Source: JABSQH01 sp039177505 (GTDB taxonomy: Bacteria > Actinomycetota > Acidimicrobiia > Acidimicrobiales > Ilumatobacteraceae). Taken from it: 64,000 nucleotides of DNA. The position numbers and the translations under genes were made by a program. The DNA is taken from contig JBCDFR010000018.1 of NCBI GenBank assembly GCA_039177505.1, positions 1 to 64,000 of the forward strand, read 5' to 3'. Shown piece by piece: positions 8,579-17,401 of the stretch (its first letter is position 1; each line of letters begins with the position of its first letter). The notes under the pieces were generated by a model. It saw nothing but the letters and a program-made list of their open reading frames with translations. It made no database searches and was not told where the DNA came from.

Positions 8579-8601
8579 CTGATCCGCGCGTTACGGATCA
8601 G
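8579..8601. terminator. Bidirectional terminator-like hairpin between convergent genes
   Basis: A perfect inverted repeat, CTGATCCG-CGCGTTA-CGGATCAG (8-bp arms, 7-base loop), lies just after dnaE2 and includes the stop codon of the convergent gene. No long T tract follows, so termination strength is uncertain. Confidence 0.5.
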
Positions 8602-9361
8602 CTGGCCGACCAGCCGCTGCGCCTAGCAGTTGGCACTCCTCGGGTGGTCCGCTCAACATGGTGTCGAGTTCGGTCGGTGTGTATGCCCGGGTCAGTACGG
8701 CAGCAGCTTGCTGGCGTTCGCCGAGCGAGACGTTGCCGATATGCCACGCACCGTCTGGTGACTCCGGTTCGTCAGCAGTGGTGTCGGCCATCGCTGCCAG
8801 GATCGATGCGCCGGTTCGCACGTACAGTGGATCGTCGAGCGACGACCGGCCGATGGCGCGGCGGATCTGGCTGTGGTGGACCCAGCGTTCGAGGTACTCA
8901 CGAGCGATCGCTTGCCAATACGGCGCGGGCCGATCGAAAGCTCCAAACATCGGGATCGGCTCGCTCGGGGCAGCCGGGTCGACAGTGCCGTAGAAGTCGT
9001 TCGACCATCGTCCGCTGGCGTCGAGCAGGTCGATCAGCAGCTGGGGACTGCAGAACCTCGCCGCAGCCACCCACCCGTCGTTGAACGTGTCAAGCAGCGT
9101 GCGAAAATCGGTTCCCGGCATGTCGACAGCCAGGGTGATGAGACCCGCTGGCGCTCCGTCGCGTTGTCGACTGAGCAGGCTGAGATCGTCACCGAGGATG
9201 TGCGTCGCCACGCCCTGCACCGAATAAGCCGGGCACTCGGTCGGGAGATCCCACTCGTCGGGATCGAGGGTGCGCAGGAGGCCCCGCAGATCGTGACGTT
9301 CACGAATGAGTGCATCGTTGAGATCGTCGGCCGAGTCAGCGGAGGCCGCCATGAGCTGCAC
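8591..9361 (-). CDS. Maleylpyruvate isomerase family mycothiol-dependent (DinB-like) enzyme
   Basis: About 255 residues of the TIGR03083 / MDMPI_N family, a DinB-fold four-helix bundle. In characterised members a His triad binds metal and mycothiol is the cosubstrate. The N-terminal pattern 'RTLDPDEWDLPTECPAYSV' followed by 'THILGDD' supplies the first metal-site His. 'YLERWVHHSQIRRAIG' at about 165-180 supplies others. The C-terminal SCP2-like part is less conserved. Substrate is unknown; it could be a thiol transferase or isomerase. Start is GTG 9361 or ATG 9352. It is divergent from mgtE across only about 60 bp and convergent with dnaE2. Confidence 0.75.
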   Translation of the reverse strand: MQLMAASADSADDLNDALIRERHDLRGLLRTLDPDEWDLPTECPAYSVQGVATHILGDDLSLLSRQRDGAPAGLITLAVDMPGTDFRTLLDTFNDGWVAAARFCSPQLLIDLLDASGRWSNDFYGTVDPAAPSEPIPMFGAFDRPAPYWQAIAREYLERWVHHSQIRRAIGRSSLDDPLYVRTGASILAAMADTTADEPESPDGAWHIGNVSLGERQQAAAVLTRAYTPTELDTMLSGPPEECQLLGAAAGRPADP

Positions 9362-9421
9362 CCGGCCACGGTACGTCAGTACCTCAGCAGCGTCACTGGC
9401 CGAGCGCTAGCTTCCCGCAGC

Positions 9422-10798
9422 ATGGCCGACGCCGACCTGCTCGAACGCGAGATCGATGGGCAGCCACCGGACAAATGGTTCTCCCGCCGGATCAAAGATG
9501 GTGATCGTGACGCCGTGCTCGCCGAGCTCGGCACGTGGAACATCCGTCAGGTGTTCACGCTCATGCAGGAGCTATCGCTCAAGCGCGCGCGTGTGTTGTT
9601 CCACTGGCTGCCGATGGCGCGGGCGATCGGCATCCTCGACGTGGTCGATCCGGAGGCCGGCGCGATCCTGGCCGCCGACGAGACCATCGACCGACTGATC
9701 GCGATCGCCGAGGGTCTCGATCTCGACGAAGCAGTCGAGTTGATTACCCATCTCCCCGAGGAAACCCGCGACCGGGTGATCGAACGGCTCCCTCCCGGGG
9801 ACCTCGCGGCCCGTCTGTCGTACGGCCTCGACACCGCCGCGACGATCATGACCGACCAGTTCATCGCCGTGCCCGCATCGTGGACGCTCACCCAGACGGT
9901 GGCCGCGATTCAAGATCGCGCTGCCAAAGTCGGCTCGGTGCGGGCGATCTATGCGATGGACGACGATGGTGGGCTCATTGGATACCTCGAGCCAGAGGAC
10001 TTGCTGGTGCATCCCGGCAGCAACAGGGTCGGACAGTGGGTGCACACCGATGTTGTCTCGGTGCGGCCACGTCTCGACCAAGAAGAGGTGCTGCTGGTTG
10101 CGCGAGAAGCAGGGGTGTCGACGATCCCAGTGGTCGACATACACGGTCGACTGGTCGGCGGGATCACCCCCGATGAGTTGGCAGAGGTGCTCGCCGACGA
10201 GTTGCAGGAGAACCTGAACATCGCGTCGGGCCTCGACCCCGACGCGGGCCCGAACGACAGCGTGTCGGTGATGATCAGGCACCGATTGCCATGGCTGCTC
10301 GCCGGTCTCGTGGGCTCGACGCTGGCCGGTGTTGCCGTCGGGCTGTTCGAGGAGCAGCTGCTCGAAGCAGCGATCTTGGCGAGCTTCATCCCGGTGGTGA
10401 TGGCGATGGCCGGAAACGCCGGGATCCAGGCGTCGCAGGTGACGGTGTCCGGTATCAGCACAGGCACGATCTGGCACGGTGACCATCTGCGGCGCGTGCT
10501 GCGCGAGACGTCGACTGGGCTATGCAACAGCTTCATCGTCGGACTGGTGTTGTCGGGGTTCATCGTCGTGACATCAGGGCTGAACGACATCGATCGACCA
10601 GTAGAACTGGCCGCCACCGCGACGCTTGCGTTGATGGTGGCGATGACGATGGCGACCACGCTGGGTGCTGTGATCCCCCTCGTGCTGCGGCGGCTCGGAG
10701 CTGATCCTGCAGTAGCCACCGGCGTGTTCATCGCTGCGGCCAACGACATTCTCGGGGTGAGCATCTTCTTCATCATCGCCACCGCGCTGTATCTCTAG
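9422..10798 (+). CDS. mgtE: Magnesium transporter MgtE
   Basis: A 458-residue Mg2+ channel/transporter of the inner membrane. The MgtE N domain is at about 25-140, made of helical repeats ('VLAELGTWNIRQVFTLMQEL', 'AVELITHLPEETRDRVIERL'). A CBS pair follows at about 145-265 ('AAIQDRAAKVGSVRAIYAMD', 'VSTIPVVDIHGRLVGGITPD'), which in known MgtE senses cytosolic Mg2+ and closes the pore. The C-terminal domain has five spans at about 289-455, with the pore-lining 'GNAGIQASQ' motif present. Length fits the family. The ATG at 9422 aligns with the family start; the reading frame stays open upstream but is not protein-like there. No M-box leader is visible. Confidence 0.93.
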   Translation: MADADLLEREIDGQPPDKWFSRRIKDGDRDAVLAELGTWNIRQVFTLMQELSLKRARVLFHWLPMARAIGILDVVDPEAGAILAADETIDRLIAIAEGLDLDEAVELITHLPEETRDRVIERLPPGDLAARLSYGLDTAATIMTDQFIAVPASWTLTQTVAAIQDRAAKVGSVRAIYAMDDDGGLIGYLEPEDLLVHPGSNRVGQWVHTDVVSVRPRLDQEEVLLVAREAGVSTIPVVDIHGRLVGGITPDELAEVLADELQENLNIASGLDPDAGPNDSVSVMIRHRLPWLLAGLVGSTLAGVAVGLFEEQLLEAAILASFIPVVMAMAGNAGIQASQVTVSGISTGTIWHGDHLRRVLRETSTGLCNSFIVGLVLSGFIVVTSGLNDIDRPVELAATATLALMVAMTMATTLGAVIPLVLRRLGADPAVATGVFIAAANDILGVSIFFIIATALYL

Positions 10799-10802
10799 AG
10801 GG

Positions 10803-11645
10803 GTGACGAACTCCTCAGAGCACGCCCGCGACGGTCGTTTCGAGTTGCTCGAACTCACCCCTGCGGCGAGTCAGAATCGTTTCACGCTGCACGCTCGGCG
10901 AGCGTTGTGCACGCCGTTCGAGTTCCTGTACGGCGGATCGGCGATCGCTGCATCGGTCGAGGCTGCCGAGGTGGCCACCGATCGAGCGCTGCAGTGGGTG
11001 ACCACTCAATTCATCGGCTCGCCTCAGCCGGGCGACGACATCGACATTGTCGTGGAAACGGGCGCAGCTGGCCGGGCGACATCACAGATCGAGGTGGTCG
11101 CCTCGATCGAGGGACGGCCGATGTTCACGTCACTGTGCGCGTTGACCTCGAAGGCGTCCGGCAATTCGCGACAGTTCACGGAGATGCCACGCGTGTCCCC
11201 GCCCGAGGACTGCCCCGACATGTCTGAACCGTTCGCAGTCGACACGGCGGGCACGTTCTTCGACCATCTCGAACGGCGTGTGGCCGCAGGGGCGTGGGCA
11301 CTCGATGCCGTCGATGCGCCCGAGCGTGGCCCGATGCGGTTGTGGTGTCGGATCCCCGACCACGTCATCGGTTCACCAGCGACGCAGGCGTTCGTCGCCG
11401 ACGTCATCCCGCTCGCCATGTGCGCTGCGCTGGGTGTTGTTCCAGGTGGCACCAGCCTTGACAACACGGTGCGAGTTGTCGATCGCCGTGCGACCGAGTG
11501 GGTGCTCCTCGATGTGCGTGCCGACGGATACCACCAAGGAATCGGCCACGGGTCACTCGACGTCTGGAGCCAGGATGGCCGTCTCATCGGTACTGCCCAG
11601 CAGACCTGCATCATCCGCACGAGCCACCAGCGTGCCGCGACCTGA
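10803..11645 (+). CDS. Acyl-CoA thioesterase family protein (double hotdog, TesB-like)
   Basis: A 280-residue protein with two tandem hotdog-fold halves, as in the TesB-like thioesterase families of actinobacteria. The N-terminal half is about 12-120 ('FEFLYGGSAIAASVEAAE' is the usual helix following a 'GG' turn). The C-terminal half is about 165-275 ('GYHQGIGHGSLDVWSQDG', 'LIGTAQQTCIIR'). It would hydrolyse acyl-CoA thioesters in the cytosol. Substrate chain length is unknown. It starts 4 bp after the mgtE stop and is probably cotranscribed, although no functional link to magnesium transport is evident. Confidence 0.75.
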   Translation: MTNSSEHARDGRFELLELTPAASQNRFTLHARRALCTPFEFLYGGSAIAASVEAAEVATDRALQWVTTQFIGSPQPGDDIDIVVETGAAGRATSQIEVVASIEGRPMFTSLCALTSKASGNSRQFTEMPRVSPPEDCPDMSEPFAVDTAGTFFDHLERRVAAGAWALDAVDAPERGPMRLWCRIPDHVIGSPATQAFVADVIPLAMCAALGVVPGGTSLDNTVRVVDRRATEWVLLDVRADGYHQGIGHGSLDVWSQDGRLIGTAQQTCIIRTSHQRAAT

Positions 11646-11662
11646 TTGCGGGCGGTCCGGTG

Positions 11663-11932
11663 TCAGTGCAGCGAGTCGCGCACCCGTTGGCGTTGTTTGG
11701 GCGGTAGCCGCTCGGTCGATCGACGAATCGCTGGCGCCGACATCGTCGGCGCGTGCTCGTGGAGGCACTTGATCACCTCGTCCGGAGTGGCCGTCATGTT
11801 CTCGTGCGAGACCCATCCGATGGCCTTGTACACCGTGTCGCGTTCGTCGGAGACGCAGTTGGCGACCATTTCGAGTGATGCCTCGCCGGGAAGGAACACC
11901 GCGATCTTCGCGCTGTAGTGGACGAGGCTCAC
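11663..11932 (-). CDS. Small conserved-looking hypothetical protein (89 aa)
   Basis: An 89-residue soluble protein beginning MSLVHYSAKIAVFLPGEAS and ending in a basic helix, 'ERLPPKQRQRVRDSLH'. Codon use is typical of the genome. The family is not recognised. The GTG at 11932 overlaps the TGA of a short upstream coding stretch (GTGA), which supports this start. The gene is convergent with the thioesterase gene. Confidence 0.55.
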   Translation of the reverse strand: MSLVHYSAKIAVFLPGEASLEMVANCVSDERDTVYKAIGWVSHENMTATPDEVIKCLHEHAPTMSAPAIRRSTERLPPKQRQRVRDSLH

Positions 11933-12069
11933 CGGCGGCAGTGGTCCAGCACGGCAAACATCACGTCGCCGTGGTCGGTCAGATTCCAGATGCCGTCTTA
12001 CGTCTGGACCACCGCGTCGTCGGACGCTGTGGTGAACGAGAAGCCCTTGGCGACGCGCCGACGGCGGTC
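11929..12069 (-). pseudogene. Short minus-strand coding remnant interrupted by TAA
   Basis: One reverse frame reads 'VAKGFSFTTASDDAVVQT', then a TAA near 11999, then 'DGIWNLTDHGDVMFAVLDHC' to a TGA that overlaps the next gene's GTG. Both halves have coding-like codon use. This looks like a small gene broken by a nonsense change or indel. No start codon or family is identifiable. Confidence 0.3.
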
Positions 12070-12073
12070 CGGT

Positions 12074-12553
12074 CTACACGCCCGTGTCGATCGCTGTTGC
12101 TGGCGGACCCTCGTCGACGAGTGATCGGAGCAGTCGGCCCAACTCGCGTGGCGCGAACGTCGCCGCCGACTGCTCGATCTCGGACACCCGCCACCACCGC
12201 AGCTCTTGGACGCGTTCGGCGCGCAGCTCGTCCCAGGTCAGTCCGGGCTGCGGGTCGAAGCGCTCGGTTCGCACCAGGTAGCTCCGGTCGCGCTGGCCGT
12301 CCCACTTGCCATCGAGGTGCGGAATGATGTGCTCGCGGTTCCAGACGTGCGGCCCGATCATCGGATCGATGAGGCCGACCTCCTCGCGCAACTCGCGGCG
12401 CAGCGCATCGAGGTGATCTTCGCCGTTCTCCAAGCCACCGCCGGGGGTGGCCCACACCGTGCGCTCGGGGAACTCGAAGCGGACCAACAAGACCTCCTCG
12501 TCCGGCGTGAGCAGCAACCCGCGCACCGCCCGCCGGATCCGAAGCTCAGCCAC
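12074..12553 (-). CDS. Nudix hydrolase
   Basis: A 159-residue single-domain Nudix protein. The Nudix box is complete (GGLENGEDHLDALRRELREE followed by VGL), with the catalytic REx2EE glutamates present at about residues 56-60. Such enzymes hydrolyse nucleoside diphosphates linked to another moiety, using Mg2+. The N-terminus 'RIRRAVRGLLLTPDEEVLLV' is the typical first strand. Substrate cannot be predicted; MutT-like clean-up and other roles are possible. A member of the 46-bp repeat family lies 14 bp before its ATG. Confidence 0.9.
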   Translation of the reverse strand: MAELRIRRAVRGLLLTPDEEVLLVRFEFPERTVWATPGGGLENGEDHLDALRRELREEVGLIDPMIGPHVWNREHIIPHLDGKWDGQRDRSYLVRTERFDPQPGLTWDELRAERVQELRWWRVSEIEQSAATFAPRELGRLLRSLVDEGPPATAIDTGV

Positions 12554-12566
12554 GTCCCACCAAAAT

Positions 12567-12612
12567 CCCGGGGAAAACGTGCAAAATCCGCACGTTTTCG
12601 CGAACAGAACCG
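12567..12612. repeat. 46-bp hairpin repeat, copy 1 (diverged)
   Basis: This copy shares both ends with the two copies at 39.9 kb: CCCGGGG at the left and CGCGAACAGAACCG at the right, with identical total length. The centre differs but forms a perfect 10-bp stem, GAAAACGTGC and GCACGTTTTC, around a 7-base loop. It lies between the Nudix and DUF3039 genes. Confidence 0.7.
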
Positions 12613-12653
12613 TCGGCGGCAGTCACTCGGGTCGCCCGACTCAGTCGTTCGCT

Positions 12654-12947
12654 TCAGTCGTTGGGTACGTCGTGCAAGCCGTCGTTGAACGCCTTGTACA
12701 TCTCGTAGATGTTCTTGCACTCCTCGCAAATGGGCAGTTGCTTGGGGTCGCGTGACGGGACCCACACGTACCCGCACAGCGCCTCGACCGGCGTCCCGTT
12801 GATGCGCGCTTCGAGCACCTTGGCGGCTGCGTTCTCGCCGCGTTTGGTCTTCACGATGTGCGCCGCCGTTGGCTCGTCGGTCTCGGTGCGCTCGTCGAGA
12901 TCGAGCAACGGATCCGCGGGCGCCGGCATCGTTTCCAGATCGGTCAT
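12654..12947 (-). CDS. DUF3039 domain-containing protein
   Basis: A 97-residue protein of the actinobacterial DUF3039 family. The diagnostic part is 'ALCGYVWVPSRDPKQLPICE' followed by 'ECKNIYE', with three cysteines (one Cys, then a CxxC) that could bind a metal. A short acidic N-terminus holds 'LDERTETDEPTAAHIVK'. Function is unknown. ATG 12947 or the ATG five codons upstream are both possible starts. It is transcribed away from a small membrane-protein frame on the other strand. Confidence 0.85.
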   Translation of the reverse strand: MTDLETMPAPADPLLDLDERTETDEPTAAHIVKTKRGENAAAKVLEARINGTPVEALCGYVWVPSRDPKQLPICEECKNIYEMYKAFNDGLHDVPND

Positions 12948-12994
12948 CAGCTGCGCCATGCGCTCAGTGAACCACATCCGCTACGCTCTCCCTC

Positions 12995-13123
12995 GTGCTC
13001 GCAGTCGCGATCGCCGTCGCCGTCACGTTCGTGGCAGCCGGAGTTGCTGCAGCAGCACGCGTCCCCGCACCCGTACTCATTCCGGTACGGGTCCGGCGGG
13101 GGGCACGCCGTCAGCAGCGCTGA
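12995..13123 (+). CDS. Small single-span membrane protein (42 aa), candidate
   Basis: A GTG at 12995 opens 42 codons. About 20 hydrophobic residues (LAVAIAVAVTFVAAGVAAAA) are followed by a basic tail rich in Arg ('RVRRGARRQQR'). Third codon positions are almost all G or C. This topology (membrane span, positive cytosolic end) is plausible for a real small protein. No family is known to me, and low-complexity Val/Ala coding could occur by chance in high-GC DNA. Confidence 0.4.
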   Translation: MLAVAIAVAVTFVAAGVAAAARVPAPVLIPVRVRRGARRQQR

Positions 13124-13204
13124 ACGGTGTCGAACTCGCCCCGACCAGCCGAAATCCGGCGGCGGGTGACGCTGTTGGAGCCGGTAGATCCGTAGGAGAT
13201 CCCG

Positions 13205-14437
<1,233 letters not shown>

Positions 14438-14485
14438 ACCTCCAACACAGCCGATGAGCCCGGGACGCTGTTAGAAACGTCTCTG

Positions 14486-15766
14486 GTGTCCCTCCTTCGT
14501 TTCGGCTCATCGGCAGCGTTCACCTCGCTGCGCAACCCGGACTACAAGCTCCTGTGGTGGTCCGGCACGTTTTCGATGATGTCGGTGCAGATGCAGTTCT
14601 TGCTGCGCGGCGTGTTGGCATGGGATCTCACCGAGAGCGAGGGAGCGCTGGGGCTGGTGTACCTGTGCTTCGGCATCGCGATGCTGATCGCTACACCGCT
14701 CGGCGGTGTCGCCGCCGACCGATTGCCGAAGCGACGCGTCCTCATCGTCGCCCAGGGTGTCTTGCTCGGCGCGGCGGTGTTCATGGGGGTCATGGTCGTC
14801 ACCGGTCTGGTGCAGTTCTGGATGCTGCTGATCGCTGCGGTGCTGCAAGGAGGGGCGTTTGGGTTCTATGGCCCGACGCGGGTTGCGTTCACCGCCGACA
14901 TCGTCGGTCGTGATCAGTTGGGCAACGCCATCAGCCTCTCGATGCTCAGCATGAACGGCACACGTGTGCTCGCGCCGTCGTTTGCCGGAGCGATTGCGGG
15001 GGTCGCCTTCATCGGTCTGGGCGGCGCATACCTCATCGCCGCAACGATCGCGTCGGTGGCGTTCGTCACCTTGCTGCGCTGTCCACCCGGCCATGCCGTG
15101 GCGAGGGTGACCGACAGCGGACCGTTCCGCGAGATCGCCGACGGCGTGCGCTACGTCGCCGAGCGAGCACACCTGCGCCGACTAGTGATCACGTCGTTCG
15201 TCGTGATCATGTTCGGGTTCAACTACGTCGCGTTCTTGCCAGCGCTCGTGAAGGGCGAGTTCGGTCTCGGCGATGGAATGGTCGGACTGCTGATGTCGGC
15301 CAGTTCGGTCGGGGCAGTTGCGGTGGCAGTGCCTCTCGCGGCGCGCGCCGACGCGCCGGGAGCGTGGCGGCTGATGATCGTGTCGGGTGTCGTGTTCGGT
15401 GTGGGCGTCATGGCGCTCGGCGCCGCGCCCTGGTTCTGGCTCGCCATGCTGGTCACGATGGTGCTCGGTGCCGGCACGACCGGATTTCAGTCGTTGTCGA
15501 ACACGATTGCGCTGTCGATGACCGAAGACAGTCACCGCGGCCGCGTGCAGTCGCTGATGATGCTGAGCTTCGCCGGGTTCGGCATCGCTGCAGCACCGCT
15601 CGGTTTCGTCGCCGAGGTGATCGGTCTGCGGCAAGCGATCGAGCTGATGGGCATCGTCACGCTCGCTGGGGTGCTCATCTACGCGGCGCTCGAGTATCGG
15701 CTGCATCGCGAGCACAACGAGGGTCCGGAGCATCGCGTGGTCGCATCGGCCACCGGTGGCGACTGA
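14486..15766 (+). CDS. MFS transporter (MFS_3 / enterobactin-exporter-like)
   Basis: A 426-residue permease with about 12 membrane spans in two halves. The N-terminus is 'FTSLRNPDYKLLWWSGTFSM', and the loop 'GGVAADRLPKRRVLIVAQG' is the MFS motif A after span 2. It resembles the drug/siderophore exporter branch (MFS_3). Substrate is unknown. The GTG at 14486 was taken as start. It follows the malic enzyme by 48 bp on the same strand, with no shared function evident. Confidence 0.85.
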   Translation: MSLLRFGSSAAFTSLRNPDYKLLWWSGTFSMMSVQMQFLLRGVLAWDLTESEGALGLVYLCFGIAMLIATPLGGVAADRLPKRRVLIVAQGVLLGAAVFMGVMVVTGLVQFWMLLIAAVLQGGAFGFYGPTRVAFTADIVGRDQLGNAISLSMLSMNGTRVLAPSFAGAIAGVAFIGLGGAYLIAATIASVAFVTLLRCPPGHAVARVTDSGPFREIADGVRYVAERAHLRRLVITSFVVIMFGFNYVAFLPALVKGEFGLGDGMVGLLMSASSVGAVAVAVPLAARADAPGAWRLMIVSGVVFGVGVMALGAAPWFWLAMLVTMVLGAGTTGFQSLSNTIALSMTEDSHRGRVQSLMMLSFAGFGIAAAPLGFVAEVIGLRQAIELMGIVTLAGVLIYAALEYRLHREHNEGPEHRVVASATGGD

Positions 15767-15778
15767 TCGTCGGCTGCG

Positions 15779-16426
15779 TCAGTCGAGTGCGGCCAATTCC
15801 GCTTCGAGGTTGGCCGCGGCTCGCGCCGCCCACAGCAACCGCCCGGCGGGTGTGGCGTAGATGTGTTCGCGGCTGAGGAAACTGCGTAACACCGTTGCCC
15901 GACCGGTGCGCCACGCGTCGTCGGGAACGTGTCGGTACTCGTAGCGCACGCCGTCGACGTAGTCGCCATATGCCCGTGGTTCGGCGCCGAGGATGGCGAG
16001 ATCGGCGTCGAACAGCACTGCCTCGGCGTCGTCGGCGGGGTGCAGGTGGTCGGCGGTGCCTTCGATCGCATGAGCGACCCTGGTGATCGAGGAGTCGCCC
16101 CAACCCAGCGCTGCCAGGTCGCGTGCGGCGAGTTGTGCGCTGGCGTGCTCGTTCGATGCGCTCGTCGGGTCGTACACAGCGTCGTGCCAGAACGCCGCGG
16201 CGATGACAACTGCGTCGTCGGGTCGTGCGTCGTCGACGGTCTGCCCGTCGCCGAAGTGGTCGTTCAGCAGTGTGCGGCAGTGTCGGATGACCCAAGCGAC
16301 ATGGCTGGTGGTGTGATAGCGGCGGTGTTCCTCACGATGACGTGATAGCAGCGAGTCGAACGTTGCCCGTTCGGTGCCGATGCACCGTTGCCACCACACC
16401 CACAGTTCGGTCTCGTTCTCGGCCAC
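15779..16426 (-). CDS. HD-domain metal-dependent phosphohydrolase-like protein
   Basis: About 215 residues of the COG4339 group of predicted HD-superfamily hydrolases. The metal-binding motifs are 'RRYHTTSHVAWVI' near residue 35 (first His) and 'AAFWHDAVYD' near 75 (the HD doublet), followed by 'EHASAQLAARDL', 'AIEGTADHL' and 'FDADLAILG'. The natural substrate of this group is not established. The start is taken as GTG 16426. The open frame continues upstream but overlaps the divergent DUF4031 gene and is not conserved there. Confidence 0.8.
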   Translation of the reverse strand: MAENETELWVWWQRCIGTERATFDSLLSRHREEHRRYHTTSHVAWVIRHCRTLLNDHFGDGQTVDDARPDDAVVIAAAFWHDAVYDPTSASNEHASAQLAARDLAALGWGDSSITRVAHAIEGTADHLHPADDAEAVLFDADLAILGAEPRAYGDYVDGVRYEYRHVPDDAWRTGRATVLRSFLSREHIYATPAGRLLWAARAAANLEAELAALD

Positions 16427-16444
16427 CGCGTGCAGTGTGCCACG

Positions 16445-16732
16445 GTGGACCTCGTGGCGATCCTGATCGACGAGCCGCGCTGGTGGTGGCGCGGCCGCAA
16501 GTGGTGTCACCTCGTCAGCGACTCGTCGTACGAGGAGCTCCACGAGTTCGCCGAGCGACTGGGCATTCCGCGGCGGGTGTTCCAGGGTGATCACTACGAC
16601 ATTCCCGAAGAACACCGCGACGAGGTTGTCGCCGCGGGGGCGCGTGAAGTGGAGAGCCGCGAATTGGTCCGTCGATTGCGCGCCGCTGGGTTGCGCTTGA
16701 GTCCGGCGCAACGACGTGCCCGATCGGGTTGA
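16445..16732 (+). CDS. DUF4031 domain-containing protein
   Basis: A 95-residue protein of the DUF4031 family: 'VAILIDEPRWWWRGRKW', 'CHLVSDSSYEELHEFAERLG' and 'RRVFQGDHYDIPEEH' are all characteristic. Function is unknown. Start GTG is at 16445 or 16454; the latter matches the usual family start (M-A-I-L-I-D). It is divergent from the HD hydrolase with an 18-bp gap and ends 3 bp from the convergent RadC-like gene. Confidence 0.85.
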   Translation: MDLVAILIDEPRWWWRGRKWCHLVSDSSYEELHEFAERLGIPRRVFQGDHYDIPEEHRDEVVAAGAREVESRELVRRLRAAGLRLSPAQRRARSG

Positions 16733-16735
16733 CCG

Positions 16736-17173
16736 TCACGGCCGCCAACGTGGGCGTTCCGCCGTGAACTCGCGCGGACACACCAGTCGTGCGCCGATCA
16801 CGAACCACTCCAACAGATCGACGCCGATCTCGTCGAAGATGCTGTCGCACTCGATCCACCGGTCGATATCGCTCAGGTCGGCGTCGTCGCCGGGCCGGAA
16901 CGATGCGAGCACTACGGCGTTCCGCCGTCGTCCCGTGCGCTGGTGAGCGTTTGCCACAAGCGTGGCGACGGTCACCACAGCGTCTCGATCGGGCGGGTCA
17001 GCGACCGTCATCAGGGCCACGCCGCGGTGCTCGCGGTCGAGTGCGAGCACACTGATCTGGGCAGCACCGGGACGGGGCGGCCGCGTGTTGATCGCGGCGA
17101 GTGCTTGTCGAGCACAGCGGATGTGATCGATGCCGGCGCGGGGCACCGGAACGGAATCGATTGTCGGATCCAT
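16736..17173 (-). CDS. Hypothetical protein with degenerate RadC/JAB-like fold
   Basis: A 145-residue protein. The order of elements resembles the JAB (MPN) domain of RadC: a strand 'ISVLALDREHRGVALMTVAD', then 'VVLASFRPGDDADLSDIDRW', then 'DEIGVDLLEWFVIGARLV'. These correspond to the RadC 'HNHPSGDPEPSxAD' and 'DHLxIG' segments, but the metal-binding HxH is replaced by ASFRPG. If related, it is a catalytically dead JAB protein. This is inference from pattern alone, and a structure-based comparison is needed. ATG 17173 is the likely start. Confidence 0.5.
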   Translation of the reverse strand: MDPTIDSVPVPRAGIDHIRCARQALAAINTRPPRPGAAQISVLALDREHRGVALMTVADPPDRDAVVTVATLVANAHQRTGRRRNAVVLASFRPGDDADLSDIDRWIECDSIFDEIGVDLLEWFVIGARLVCPREFTAERPRWRP

Positions 17174-17401
17174 GACTCTCCCGCGGCGTTGCACGCCGCA
17201 CGTCGCTACGGCGGGAGAAGTCGGTCCGGAGCGACGCTATCGGCAGCCGCTGTGGCTGGCGTGTCGGGGCGGTGTGGCCATCTGGTGTTCTCCATCGAAT
17301 GTGGAACCGATGAGAACACCGTGCCAAGCAGCCCGTAACCTTGAGGCCATGTCCGGGGGGAACGTCGTGATCTGCCGAGCGTTCAGCGCATCGGCCACAC
17401 G

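Noticed and set aside
9362..9421. Mg2+-sensing M-box riboswitch before mgtE
   Set aside because: Only about 60 bp separate mgtE from the divergent gene, far too short for an M-box, and no conserved stem pattern is visible.
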